The notes under the pieces were generated by a model. That model was not told the DNA's origin. It did not search any database and worked only from the letters and a program-made list of their open reading frames with translations. From Rhodanobacter fulvus Jip2 (GTDB lineage: Bacteria; Pseudomonadota; Gammaproteobacteria; Xanthomonadales; Rhodanobacteraceae): a stretch of DNA of 64,000 bases. The stretch lies in assembly GCF_000264315.1 (NCBI RefSeq), contig NZ_AJXU01000021.1, positions 1 to 64,000 of the forward strand, given 5' to 3'. Shown in pieces: positions 25,229 through 34,580 of this stretch. Numbering within the stretch: the stretch's first letter is position 1; each line of letters starts with the position of its first letter. The position numbers and the translations under genes were made by a program.

Positions 25229-26400
25229 CAGCGTGTTACCTCCGCCGGCACCAGCGTCAGCAACTGCTCGGCATTGTTGCGCCACTGGCGCTCGCGGGCG
25301 ATATAGTCGCGCGCCGCCGCACCGACGCGGCGACGCTCCTCCGTCTGGGTTGCAAGATCCAGCACGCGCTGTACGCAGGCATCGGTCTGTCGGCGCGGAA
25401 ACAACCAGCCGGTGCGGCCATCGTCGATCACTTCGGCAACCGGCGCATAGTCGGGTGCCACCACGGCCACGCCCATTGCCATCTGTTCGAACAGTTTCAT
25501 CGGCGAACCGTACTGGTTGGAATCGGGCAACACGGCGTAGTCCATGCAGGCAATCCAGCTGGCGATTTCGTCATGCGCGACGCGACCGGGCAACAGCACG
25601 CGATCGCTCAGCCCGCGGCTGGCCACCAGCTCGCGCACGGCCGGCAGGGTGCGTCCATCGCCGACCAGCACCAGCGCCAGCTGCGGCGCTTCGGCCAGGC
25701 GTTGCGAGATGGCCTCGACAAAGCCATCGACGCCGTGCCAGCGCGCGAACACGCCGATATGGCCGCACACCACCCGCCCGGCCAGGCCGCGTTGCTCGCG
25801 CAGTTGCTCGCGGTCGAAACGGCTCGGGTCGAAACGCGCCAGATCCGCCGCATTGGGCGAGACTACCGACGGTGCGACCTGCGGGTAGGTCGCCTCGGCC
25901 TGGTCGCGGAAATAGCTGGAAATGAAAACCAGACCGGTGCAATGGCGCAGACACCAGCCTTCGATGCGACGCGCAAGGCGTTTCAGCCGCAAGGGACGCA
26001 CGCGTTCCACCAGCGCTGAATCGTTTATTTCGAGCACCACGGGAATGCCGTGGCGCCGTGCCAGCCAGATGGTGGCGCACAGGAACAGCGAATAGCGCTC
26101 GTAGATCAACTGTGGTTGCAGGCGGCGAATGGCAGCGGCCATGCGGAACAGAGTGACCACGTTGTAGGCCAGTTCCATGAACTCGAACAACACGCCGGGC
26201 AACTTCGCCACGGCGCCAGCCAATCGCCCCTTGCCGGCCGACGCCTGCGCCGTCGGAGCGGGTTCGTGCTCGGGATCGGCGCCGGGAAACGACATCACCG
26301 TGACCTGGTGGCCCAGCTCACGCAACGCGTTGACGATGCCGCGGATATGCACGCCCTCGACATGCCTGCCGCGGGTGCGATGGTGGTAGAGAATTCTCAT
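25228..26400 (-). CDS. Glycosyltransferase family 4, copy 1
   Basis: A GT-B fold retaining glycosyltransferase of 390 residues, building the EPS repeat unit at the cytosolic face. The N-terminal domain begins MRILYHHRTRGRHVEGVHI; the nucleotide-sugar domain has GHIGVFARWHGVDGFVEA, LVGDG and the acidic motif region MKLFEQMAMGVAVVAPD, matching the E-x7-E site of GT4. It has the ATGA overlap typical of this run with its upstream neighbour. Donor and acceptor sugars cannot be read from the sequence. Confidence 0.88.
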   Translation of the reverse strand: MRILYHHRTRGRHVEGVHIRGIVNALRELGHQVTVMSFPGADPEHEPAPTAQASAGKGRLAGAVAKLPGVLFEFMELAYNVVTLFRMAAAIRRLQPQLIYERYSLFLCATIWLARRHGIPVVLEINDSALVERVRPLRLKRLARRIEGWCLRHCTGLVFISSYFRDQAEATYPQVAPSVVSPNAADLARFDPSRFDREQLREQRGLAGRVVCGHIGVFARWHGVDGFVEAISQRLAEAPQLALVLVGDGRTLPAVRELVASRGLSDRVLLPGRVAHDEIASWIACMDYAVLPDSNQYGSPMKLFEQMAMGVAVVAPDYAPVAEVIDDGRTGWLFPRRQTDACVQRVLDLATQTEERRRVGAAARDYIARERQWRNNAEQLLTLVPAEVTR

Positions 26401-27032
26401 GAGGCTTCCGGAAGCAGGGCCTGGAACGCGTGGCCTTCGGCACACCATTGCGGCAGCAGCATGGCCAGCGCTTCGCCGGCCAACGCACTGTCATCGTGCA
26501 TCAATACGATATCGCCGGCCTGCGGCGGCCGGCGCCGCAACCGGGCGGCAAGCTCTGTCGACGACTGACCGCGATAATCCATGCTGTCATACGACCAGTA
26601 GGCGATGCTGCGGCCACGACGGGCGAGGTGCAGGAACAGCGGCAGGGGCAGGACGCCTTGCGGTGGCCGCACGCGGTGTCGGGGCTGATGGTCGAAGCCG
26701 GCCAGCAATACGTCCGTTCGCTCCAGCTCCGCCACCTGCTCGCGCAGGGACAACCGTCCGAACCGGTTGTGACTCCAGGAATGGTTGCCCAGCAGGTGCC
26801 CCTCGGCCACGATCCGCTCGATCACGGCGGGGTGCCGCTCCGCCCGATCGCCCACCACGAAAAAACTTGCCCGGATATCGTGCGCGGCCAGCAGATCCAG
26901 CAGGCGCGGGGTGTGTTCCGGATGCGGGCCATCGTCGAAGCTGAGAAACCGGGCATGGCGCGGGCCATGGGTTTGCACCAGCGTATCCGGCAGCAAGCTC
27001 AACAGGTGTTGCTTTTTCAGTTTGAAATTCAT
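26397..27032 (-). CDS. Polysaccharide deacetylase (NodB fold), copy 2
   Basis: A 211-residue compact NodB-domain deacetylase with all family motifs: FLSFDDGPHPEHTP (metal Asp and base), GNHSWSHNRF (metal His pair), RPPQG in place of the usual R-x-P-Y/F-G, and VLMHDDS near the end. No signal peptide, so it could deacetylate a cytosolic lipid-linked precursor, as PIG-L or NodB-type enzymes do. It overlaps glycosyltransferase genes on both sides by ATGA. Confidence 0.87.
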   Translation of the reverse strand: MNFKLKKQHLLSLLPDTLVQTHGPRHARFLSFDDGPHPEHTPRLLDLLAAHDIRASFFVVGDRAERHPAVIERIVAEGHLLGNHSWSHNRFGRLSLREQVAELERTDVLLAGFDHQPRHRVRPPQGVLPLPLFLHLARRGRSIAYWSYDSMDYRGQSSTELAARLRRRPPQAGDIVLMHDDSALAGEALAMLLPQWCAEGHAFQALLPEAS

Positions 27033-28201
27033 GCGGCCGAACCGACGCGAGGTGGATGGACGGCTGTCTGCAGAATGCCGCTCAGCCGAGCCACATTATC
27101 GTCCCAACGAAAGCCGCTCGCGTGCGCGGCGATCCGGCTGCTGTCCCATTCGCGGGCAACGGCTTCCACCAGCGCCGCAGACAAGGCAGCCGGGTCCTGC
27201 GGCGGCACCAGCGACCCGGCGTAGTCGGGAACCACCTCGGGAATGCCGCCCACGCGGGTGGCGACCACCGGAATGCCACAGGCCATCGCTTCCAGGATCA
27301 CGTTCGGCACGCCTTCGTTATGGCTGGGCAGACACAGCAGGTCGGCCGCGCGAAACCAGTCGCCCAGCGCTGCGTGCGGCACGGCACCGGCCAGCGATAT
27401 GCGATCAGAACAAGCCAGCGCCGCCGCGCGTTCCAGCAATGCATCGCGGCACGGACCAGCACCGACGTAGATCAGTCGCGCCTGGGATTGTGTCGCCAGC
27501 AATGCCGGAAACGCTTCCAGCAGATCCAGACAGCCCTTGCTCGACTTCAAATTGCCCACGTAGAGCAGCAGCGGCTCTTCCGACGAAAGACCCAATCGCG
27601 TGCGTGCCTCGCTGCGCGAACCGGGGGCGAAGCGATCGCTGTCGACGCCGTTGTAGATGACGTGCACGCGATCGGGCGCCGCGCCGATCGCCACCGCCTT
27701 TTCGGCCAGCGCGCGGCTCACCGCCACCACCGCGCCCGCGCCGCGCAAGGCGGAGCGTATCTGCCGGCGGCGCAGCGGATAGCTGGCCTGCACGTTGAGG
27801 TCGCTGCCGTGCACCTTCACCACGTAGGGAATGCGCAATCGCCGCGCCAGCCAGCCTGTCGCGGCAGCATCGGGATAAGCCCAGCTGACCAGGATGCAAT
27901 CGTAGCCAGCCGCGCGCAGCCGGCGCCCACGCTGCAGCCACAGCGACAACAACCACGTCATGGCATGCAACGAGCGGCCGAAGCGCGGCGGATAGAAGAA
28001 CGTGAAGTAATCCGTGCGCAAACTGTCCACGCTGACCTCGCCGCGCACCCCGCGCAGGCGTTCGCGGAAATCCACCGCGGTAAGCACGTCGATATCGTGG
28101 TGCTGCCCCAGCCGCTCGAATTGCTGGCGATTGAACGCGCCGCGCAACGGATCCCATGGCGTCGGAAACAGGTTGGTGAGGATCAGTATCTTCAATCGCA
28201 C
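27029..28201 (-). CDS. Glycosyltransferase family 4, copy 2
   Basis: A 390-residue GT-B glycosyltransferase. ILILTNLFPTPWDPLRGAFN opens the acceptor domain; VVKVHGSDLN, LLYVGNLKSSKGCLDLLEAF and NEGVPNVILEAMACGIPVVATRVGG carry the GT4 donor-site E-x7-E. It is closely packed with copy 3 (three bases between them) and overlaps the deacetylase downstream. Likely adds one sugar of the repeat unit. Confidence 0.9.
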   Translation of the reverse strand: MRLKILILTNLFPTPWDPLRGAFNRQQFERLGQHHDIDVLTAVDFRERLRGVRGEVSVDSLRTDYFTFFYPPRFGRSLHAMTWLLSLWLQRGRRLRAAGYDCILVSWAYPDAAATGWLARRLRIPYVVKVHGSDLNVQASYPLRRRQIRSALRGAGAVVAVSRALAEKAVAIGAAPDRVHVIYNGVDSDRFAPGSRSEARTRLGLSSEEPLLLYVGNLKSSKGCLDLLEAFPALLATQSQARLIYVGAGPCRDALLERAAALACSDRISLAGAVPHAALGDWFRAADLLCLPSHNEGVPNVILEAMACGIPVVATRVGGIPEVVPDYAGSLVPPQDPAALSAALVEAVAREWDSSRIAAHASGFRWDDNVARLSGILQTAVHPPRVGSAA

Positions 28202-28204
28202 GGC

Positions 28205-29314
28205 TCAGCCCACCGATGCCCGATACAGATCGGCATAACGCGCCGCCATGCTTTCCAGCGAACCATGCGCCTCCACCCACGTTCGCGCCGCTTGTGCCAC
28301 GGCGTCAGCCCGTGCCGGTTGTGCCAGCAGCTCCCGCATTCCCGCCGCCAATGCCGCCGCGTCATTGGCAGGTACCAGCCTGCCTGTTTTTCCATCACGA
28401 ATGATTTCACCGTTGCCACCGACATCGGTGGCCACGATCGGCAACGCCACGGCGCAGGCTTCCAGCAAGGCCATCGAATAGCCTTCGCTCACCGACGACA
28501 GCACGAACAGATCAAGCCCCTGCAGCAGCTCGCGCACATCATTGCGATCGCCGAGAAAATGCACGCTGTCCATTACCCCCTCGTCGCGCGCGGTTTGCTG
28601 CAGGGCGTCGCGCAACTCGCCGTCCCCGATCAGCACCAGCACCGTGTCGGGCTGCGGTTCGCGCAGCAGGCGGAACGCGCGAATCAGGCTGGCCTGATCC
28701 TTCGCCCAGTTCAGCCGGCCCACCGTGCCGATCACGCGGGTGGTGGCAGCGACACCGAGCAGTTGGCGCAACGACTGGCGCATGGCTTCCGATGCCTGGC
28801 GGAAGGACGCCAGTGGAATACCGTTCGGCACCACCCTGGCCTTTTCCCGCGGAACGATGCCGCGCTGGATGGCGTCCTTGCGCGCCGCCTCGCACACGGT
28901 GACGACAGCGTCCGTGCGCACCAGCGCGCGCCGGTAGAACCACTCGCGTCGCGCCGCCCGCCGGTTGCCACCCATGCCGTGGCGGGTATTGATGATCCGC
29001 CGCAAACCGAGCCCGCAGGTCGCCAGCACCGCCTGGTAATGGGCGACTGCATTGTGAGTGTGCAACACGTCGGTGGCATGCTCGCTGATCCGGCGCCGCG
29101 CACGCGCCAGCGCGCGCAGATCCAGGCCCTGCCGCTTGCCGCAGGCATGCACCGGAATCTGCAGTGCCGCCAACTCGTGCGCCAGCGTGCCCTCCTCGTA
29201 AAGGCACACCACCTGGCAGCGGTGCCCCTGCCGATGCTGGATCTTGACCAGTTCCAGAACCATGCGTTCCAGCCCACCGCGATTCAGGTTTTCCACGAAG
29301 TGCGTGATGTTCAA
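28205..29314 (-). CDS. Glycosyltransferase family 4, copy 3 (TTG start)
   Basis: A GT4 enzyme of 369 residues from the start chosen. The N-terminus LNITHFVENLNRGGLERMV is characteristic of WcaL/WbnH-like transferases, and SSVSEGYSMALLEACAVALPIV carries the donor motif. The TTG at 29312-29314 overlaps the upstream stop by four bases (TTGA), the same coupling pattern used across this operon. An in-frame start further upstream (29,386) would add 24 basic residues inside the neighbouring gene and is unlikely. Confidence 0.85.
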   Translation of the reverse strand: MNITHFVENLNRGGLERMVLELVKIQHRQGHRCQVVCLYEEGTLAHELAALQIPVHACGKRQGLDLRALARARRRISEHATDVLHTHNAVAHYQAVLATCGLGLRRIINTRHGMGGNRRAARREWFYRRALVRTDAVVTVCEAARKDAIQRGIVPREKARVVPNGIPLASFRQASEAMRQSLRQLLGVAATTRVIGTVGRLNWAKDQASLIRAFRLLREPQPDTVLVLIGDGELRDALQQTARDEGVMDSVHFLGDRNDVRELLQGLDLFVLSSVSEGYSMALLEACAVALPIVATDVGGNGEIIRDGKTGRLVPANDAAALAAGMRELLAQPARADAVAQAARTWVEAHGSLESMAARYADLYRASVG

Positions 29315-30672
29315 GACGGTAACTCGGACACGGTGACACGCAGCTTGCCGCTGGGCGTCAGTGGAATGTCGTCGACGAAACGGCAATCCAGTTCGACGCT
29401 GTCACCCAGTACCTTGACGACTTCGCGGCGGATGTAGGTCAGCGAGGCCTCATCGAAATCCGCGCCGCGCACGATGGCAAGATCGAGCCGATCCAGTTGA
29501 CGCTGCACCAGCTGGAAGCGCTGAACGCCCGGCACGTCCTTCAACATATGCGGGAAAAACTCGCCGGGCAGCACGTGACCCGACGGCGTGCGAATGGCGT
29601 CCAGCACACGCCCGTCGACCCGAGTCAGCAGCGGCAGGCCACGACCGCAGCTGCAAGATTCGGTGGCCGCCGTAGCCATGTCGCCATTGGCATAGCGCAG
29701 GAACGGCATGCCGTAGTTGAACAGATCGGTGATCACTACCTCACCCGTGTGCGTATCCGGCGGCGCGTGCTGCGGCTTGTGCAGCTCGACCACCAGGTGA
29801 TCGGCGTTCACGTGCAGGCCGTGGCGCTTCTCGCACTCCGCGGCGATCAGCATGAATTCGCGGCAGCCATAAGTATTGAAGGCCGGCGCGCCGAAAGCCT
29901 GTTCAATGATTTCACGCTGGAACTCGTGCAGGGCCTCGGCCGCGCCGATAATGCCCTGCGGCCGCCAGATGCGGCGCTTGTTGGCAATCAGCCACTGCGC
30001 CAGCCGCACCAGCGGGCCGACATACGCGACGATGATTTCCGGGCGGTAGCGATCGATGGCGTCGGCGTACTCGGCCATGTTGGCCTCGGTCATGTGGAAG
30101 CTGTTCAGCACATGCCGGGCGAAAAGCCGGTTGTAGATGGCGTCCTTCCATTGGTGCGTGCGGGTCGGCTCGCCCACCGCGCCGCCCCACAGAAACAGCG
30201 TGCGCCGCCCCATGCGCGAACCGGCCCACTCGTAGCCACGCCACATCACCGCCGTGCGCCGGTCGTTGCTTTCGCGCGTGTAGCCGAAACGCATCGGCTC
30301 GCCGGTGGAACCACCGGTAGCCTTGGTCAGCAGGCGGCCGCGCCAGGAGTCGGCCTGCAATTCATCGAAGTTGGCGCGGATATCCGCCTTGGTCAGCAAC
30401 GGCAGCTTCGCGTAATCATCGAGGTTGCGTATATCCGCCGGCACCACACCCAGTTCGCGCCAGCGACGCTGGTAATAAGGCACTTCGCGATGGCAATGCT
30501 CAAGCAATCGCTTCAGGCGCTGCCACTGCAGCGCGGCGACCTGCTCCGGCGCCAGCCACTGGTCGCGCTGGTAGTCGGCCAGCCAGGCCAGCGTGTGGCG
30601 TCGTCGCAAGCCGCTTTCGTAGGCAGGAAACAATACGCGCCGAAATGCCGTTTCATACCAACCGCTCATCAT
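29311..30672 (-). CDS. CapK/PaaK-type adenylate-forming ligase
   Basis: A 453-residue member of the phenylacetate-CoA ligase family, the CapK branch found in capsule and EPS clusters. The phosphate loop KATGGSTGEPMRF (near residues 117-129), FNTYGCREFM (aromatic-Gly-x-x-E) and the hinge VDGRVLDAIRTPSGH are visible. CapK proteins are linked to uronate or acyl/amino-acid modification of polymers but few have been assayed. With the NRPS genes upstream, it could activate an aminoacyl or acid group for transfer to sugar (inference). It overlaps the flippase gene by four bases. Confidence 0.82.
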   Translation of the reverse strand: MMSGWYETAFRRVLFPAYESGLRRRHTLAWLADYQRDQWLAPEQVAALQWQRLKRLLEHCHREVPYYQRRWRELGVVPADIRNLDDYAKLPLLTKADIRANFDELQADSWRGRLLTKATGGSTGEPMRFGYTRESNDRRTAVMWRGYEWAGSRMGRRTLFLWGGAVGEPTRTHQWKDAIYNRLFARHVLNSFHMTEANMAEYADAIDRYRPEIIVAYVGPLVRLAQWLIANKRRIWRPQGIIGAAEALHEFQREIIEQAFGAPAFNTYGCREFMLIAAECEKRHGLHVNADHLVVELHKPQHAPPDTHTGEVVITDLFNYGMPFLRYANGDMATAATESCSCGRGLPLLTRVDGRVLDAIRTPSGHVLPGEFFPHMLKDVPGVQRFQLVQRQLDRLDLAIVRGADFDEASLTYIRREVVKVLGDSVELDCRFVDDIPLTPSGKLRVTVSELPS

Positions 30673-32219
30673 GGATGCCTCGCTGCACGCGCACCGGCCC
30701 AGCCCAGAAACTGCCCCAGCATGCGCGGATGGCCACCTGCAAAACGCAGATGCAGCCCCTGCAACTGGCCGATGTCATCCTCGCTCCAGCATCCCAGTAC
30801 CAGGGTCAGGCACAGATACGTGACCGATACCAGCACGCCGCCCAGCAGCAAGGTCCACAACGGCAGCAGATGCAAACCGAGCACGGGAAGGGCGACCATT
30901 GCCGCGCCAAGCCCCGAGAGAATGATGCGCAGCAAGCGGCCCCACTGCAGTCCCGTTCCACCCACCCGCACGCCGATGGCGACATACGCGGTCGAGCCGA
31001 TCAGGGTTCCGGAAAGGATGGCGGCCACTGCGCCGTACAACCCGAAGTGCCGGATCAACACGACATCCAGGATGACTTTCATCAATCCGAAAATGATCGT
31101 GAGTATCAGGATGGTCTGTTGCCGGTCCGCACTGATCAGAAGGCTGCTTGCCCCTTGCGTCGCCGTGCCCACGCCGCCGGAAAAAATGAGCAGCGCGAAT
31201 ACCGGAGCCGCGGCGGCGTAGGAACTGCCATACAGCAAGGCGATCACCGGGCCGGCAAAACACACACCGAAGGTCACCACCGGAACCGCCAGCAACACGA
31301 GGTAGGACGTCACCATCGCGAAACGCCGCCCGGCCACGGCCTGTCCCTGACTCAACGCCTTGGCCATCATCGGCAACAACAAGGCACCAAACACGCCAGG
31401 CACCAGCAGGATGATGCCCGAAGCGAGCTGATAGGCCACCTTGAAATAGCCAGCCGACCTGGCGCTGTCGTACATGTTCAGAAACAGGATTTCCACGTCG
31501 CTGGCGATCAGGAAGCTGATAACCACCGTGGCGGACACGATGCGCAAATGTCGGCGCATGCGTTGCACCAGTGCCGCCGGTAGCGCGCCAAGCTTTGGAA
31601 GCATGGCCATCACGCGCTGGGCCTGGACATGCGAAACCGCCAGGAAAACCACGCTGGAGACGGCATACACCACCACAAACAGGAAGATGTCCCCCTTCAT
31701 CAACATCGCAATGACGACCATGGCCAGGTTCAACGGCGCGGCCACCAGAGCCACCTTGGCCGTCGCGTCGAAAGCTTCGAAGCCCTTGGCCACCGCAATG
31801 TTGAACATGTAGGACGCGCGCATCACCATCGCGCCCAGCAGCAGCACGAACTCGAGCCGCTTGATGGGGATGGGAAAGCGGCTGCCCATGGAGAAATACA
31901 GCACCACCCCGATGCCCACCGCGGCGAGCATGTGCATGCGTTGAACGCGGCGCAAACGCCTGACCACGGGCACGATCAACTCGTCCTGGCCACTACCGCG
32001 CAATTCGGCCACAAACTTGATCACGCCGGTGGTGATGCCCGAGTTGGTGATGACCATGCCCACCGAGACAAACCACATGAACAAGCCATAGACACCGTAG
32101 AACTCGGGTCCGAGATGGCGGGCGATCATGATCGCCGCGAGCATGCCCAGGGCATACTCCGTATAGATTCCGACCGAGGAAAACACGGTATTGCGTAATG
32201 TCAGCGCGCGATTGCTCAT
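30669..32219 (-). CDS. Wzx-type oligosaccharide flippase (MATE/PST family)
   Basis: Moves lipid-linked repeat units across the inner membrane. The 516-residue protein has roughly 12-14 hydrophobic segments and no soluble domain. The start MSNRALTLRNTVFSSVGIYT, then ALGMLAAIMIARHLGPEFYGVYGLFMW, is typical of the polysaccharide-transport family. The ATG at 32217-32219 forms an ATGA overlap with the upstream ligase gene. This is the only obvious exporter in the minus-strand run, and no ABC or MFS pump accompanies the NRPS genes. Confidence 0.9.
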   Translation of the reverse strand: MSNRALTLRNTVFSSVGIYTEYALGMLAAIMIARHLGPEFYGVYGLFMWFVSVGMVITNSGITTGVIKFVAELRGSGQDELIVPVVRRLRRVQRMHMLAAVGIGVVLYFSMGSRFPIPIKRLEFVLLLGAMVMRASYMFNIAVAKGFEAFDATAKVALVAAPLNLAMVVIAMLMKGDIFLFVVVYAVSSVVFLAVSHVQAQRVMAMLPKLGALPAALVQRMRRHLRIVSATVVISFLIASDVEILFLNMYDSARSAGYFKVAYQLASGIILLVPGVFGALLLPMMAKALSQGQAVAGRRFAMVTSYLVLLAVPVVTFGVCFAGPVIALLYGSSYAAAAPVFALLIFSGGVGTATQGASSLLISADRQQTILILTIIFGLMKVILDVVLIRHFGLYGAVAAILSGTLIGSTAYVAIGVRVGGTGLQWGRLLRIILSGLGAAMVALPVLGLHLLPLWTLLLGGVLVSVTYLCLTLVLGCWSEDDIGQLQGLHLRFAGGHPRMLGQFLGWAGARAARHP

Positions 32220-33478
32220 GAGGTGTGCATCAATACTTCGACGATGACGAACAACGCGAAGATGCTGCCCAGGGCTATCGGTATCCAGCGCCACCAGCCT
32301 TCGGCCAGGCTGAAGGAAGGCAGCGACGGGTAGCGTTTGCGCACGCCGACGTAATAGCCCACCAGCACCGCGATCAGCAGGTACATCACCACCGTATAGC
32401 TGCGGCTGAGAAAGAAGGCGGCGGCAAACAGGCCCAACTGCGACAGCAACAAGGTCAGGGCCAGCGTGCGTTCGTCCGCCCATGCGCCAACCACACCCTC
32501 AGCCGCGGGCTGCGGCGGGCTCCGCAATACCTTCAACATCATCCAGAAGCCGTAGCCCACGAAGGCAAGCCAGGTAATGAAACCGAAGAAGCCGGTTTCG
32601 GCCAGCACCAGCACAAACGAGTTGTGGGCGGTGAGGTAGTTGTATTCGGTGAAGTTGCCCGCTCCCACGCCAAACAGCGGATGCGAAAGGAACATGTGCA
32701 AGCCTTCGTACCACGCATCAACGCGACCGGCAGCCGACGACTCGTCGGCGTCCAGCTCCTGCATGCGCGATGACAGAAGCTGCATGGCGACCAGGCCGAC
32801 GCTGCCAAGTATTCCGGCTGTCACGATGCCGCGCTTGTACCAGACATAGGCGCCACCGATCGCCAGCACCGCAAGGAAGGCGCCGCGCGAATTGGTGAGG
32901 TAAACACCGTAAAGCAACAATCCCGCGGCCGCCAACCAGAAGATCCGGCGCAAAAAGCCACCCCGTCCGCTGAGGAAACAGGCCATCGGCAACACCGCGG
33001 CGAACAGCAGTCCCAGGTCGTTCGGGTCGTTGAAGATGCCCACGTACTGGATGCGGCCGTCCTCGGCCATGCCCACGCCGGTCCAGCCGATACCGTTCAG
33101 CGACTGGTCCACGCCGTGCAAGGCCAGCACGCACGCGCACAGGACGAATACCGCAAACGTCGTCGCAATGCGGCGTGGACTGTTGGCCGTCACCGTGGCC
33201 AGCACGAAGAACGCGATCATGGTGGGGCCAAATGCGGACAACACTTCCAATGCCCCGCCAGCCCAGCCCGCAGCTACCTGCGACATCATCATTGCCAGCA
33301 GGAAAACCGGCAGGATCATGAACTGAGGCGCAGCAAACGTCTTGGCCGACGACAGCAGCCAGCTGAAAAACGCCAGCAGCAGCACCACCGAAAGTATCGG
33401 CAGGCCGGTAAGCCCCGGCATGTAGTCCTGCGGACGAACGATGGTCAACGCGAGATAAAGAAGAATGAAAATGAGCAT
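32216..33478 (-). CDS. O-antigen ligase/polymerase-like membrane protein (Wzy/WaaL fold)
   Basis: A 420-residue integral membrane protein with about ten or more helices and a large periplasmic loop (ESSAAGRVDAWYEGLHMFLS ... FGVGAGNFTEYNYLTAHNSF, cited in parts) that holds the Arg and His residues typical of the Wzy_C domain. It probably polymerises EPS repeat units in the periplasm. The N-terminus resembles the putative O-glycosylation ligases of exosortase-A loci. It lies just upstream of the flippase with an ATGA overlap. Confidence 0.87.
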   Translation of the reverse strand: MLIFILLYLALTIVRPQDYMPGLTGLPILSVVLLLAFFSWLLSSAKTFAAPQFMILPVFLLAMMMSQVAAGWAGGALEVLSAFGPTMIAFFVLATVTANSPRRIATTFAVFVLCACVLALHGVDQSLNGIGWTGVGMAEDGRIQYVGIFNDPNDLGLLFAAVLPMACFLSGRGGFLRRIFWLAAAGLLLYGVYLTNSRGAFLAVLAIGGAYVWYKRGIVTAGILGSVGLVAMQLLSSRMQELDADESSAAGRVDAWYEGLHMFLSHPLFGVGAGNFTEYNYLTAHNSFVLVLAETGFFGFITWLAFVGYGFWMMLKVLRSPPQPAAEGVVGAWADERTLALTLLLSQLGLFAAAFFLSRSYTVVMYLLIAVLVGYYVGVRKRYPSLPSFSLAEGWWRWIPIALGSIFALFVIVEVLMHTS

Positions 33479-33494
33479 GCAACATCGAGCCTGA

Positions 33495-34580
33495 TCAGGT
33501 AATGCGGCTGACGGTGGGGTAACTCATCAGTTCCGGTAACGTCAGCATGGATGCGAACCAGCCCGCGCTCATCTCGCGCTCGACCGGCAAGCGGTACAAG
33601 GCGTAGCGGTTCGCCGATGGCATGGGGTTGGTGCCGCTGATATAGCTGCAGCCGGCGCGGTAACCCGCTGCAATGGTGGCCTGCACGACGCGTTCGTCGA
33701 ACGCCGCATCGCCGCCTACCGGATAGGAAATAAGCGTCGCCGCCCCGCCGAGCTCGCGCTCCAGCGTCGCCTTCGAGTCGCGCAGTTCGCTCTCAAGTTC
33801 GCTCTGCGGCAACTTCGCCAGCATCCGGTGATTGACGCCGTGCGAGCCGATCTCGAAACCGGCCGCGTGCATTTCGCGCAACTGGTCCCAGCTCATCGGT
33901 TGGCAGGCAGGGTGCGCTCCCGTCATGGGCACATCCAGGTCGGCGGCGAGCCGGGCCAGCAAGGCCGACTGGATCACGGCCTGGAGTGCCTTCAATCGAT
34001 TCAGTATCTCGCCGGCGAGCTGGCGCCGGCCGATGCGTTCTTCCGGCAACGGCAAGTCCAGACCAAGCTCGGGGATGTGCAGGCGGCTTGCCGTCGTGCG
34101 CAAGACCATGTGCACCAGCCAGTCGTAGTCGTAGGGGCGGCCGCTATCGACGTGCCCGGTCGACACGAAGAAGGTGGCCGGCAGATCCAGTTCGCGCAAT
34201 ATCGGGTACGCGACATGGTAGTTGTCGTCGTAACCGTCATCGAAAGTCACCACCACGGCGCCAGCCGGCAGACCCTGCCCTGCTTCCATTGCCGTCACCA
34301 CGTCCCCGAGGCGCATGGGGACGAATCGCTGCTTCAGCAGCAGCATCTGTTCACGGAACTGTTCGGCCGAGGCACTGACAAGATCGAGGTCGAAGTCGAA
34401 CGTGCGTGCATCGGTCACCGTCACCACCCGGTGGTAGGCCAGAATGCGCAAGTCGCGGTACTTCCAGGCGCGCATCCGTTGCAACACATGCAGCAGGCCA
34501 CTGTTGTGACAGAACTCCCCCAGCCGGCCCCGAATACCCGGCGAGTGAACCCTTTCATCGTTTTCTTCCGTGCGGTTCAC
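33495..34580 (-). CDS. Polysaccharide deacetylase (NodB fold), copy 3 (GTG start)
   Basis: A 361-residue cytosolic NodB-type protein. ILAYHRVV, VVVTFDDGYDDNYHVAYPIL (metal Asp) and EIGSHGVNHRML (metal His) are typical of the YadE/PgaB-like deacetylases in EPS loci. An insertion of about 100 residues lies between the two motifs. The GTG at 34578-34580 overlaps the upstream GT2 stop by four bases (GTGA), which fits the coupling pattern. It is the third NodB-type protein in the island, so the polymer or its precursors are probably de-N-acetylated. Confidence 0.86.
   Translation of the reverse strand: MNRTEENDERVHSPGIRGRLGEFCHNSGLLHVLQRMRAWKYRDLRILAYHRVVTVTDARTFDFDLDLVSASAEQFREQMLLLKQRFVPMRLGDVVTAMEAGQGLPAGAVVVTFDDGYDDNYHVAYPILRELDLPATFFVSTGHVDSGRPYDYDWLVHMVLRTTASRLHIPELGLDLPLPEERIGRRQLAGEILNRLKALQAVIQSALLARLAADLDVPMTGAHPACQPMSWDQLREMHAAGFEIGSHGVNHRMLAKLPQSELESELRDSKATLERELGGAATLISYPVGGDAAFDERVVQATIAAGYRAGCSYISGTNPMPSANRYALYRLPVEREMSAGWFASMLTLPELMSYPTVSRIT

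Noticed and set aside
27056-29437. 793-codon open frame antisense to two glycosyltransferase genes
   Set aside because: The protein is His/Gln/Arg-rich, without recognisable motifs, and the opposite strand encodes clear GT4 enzymes.
32216-33478. Exosortase (XrtA) identity for the membrane protein
   Set aside because: Its large periplasmic loop and length fit the O-antigen ligase/polymerase fold; no exosortase Cys-Arg-His pattern is visible.
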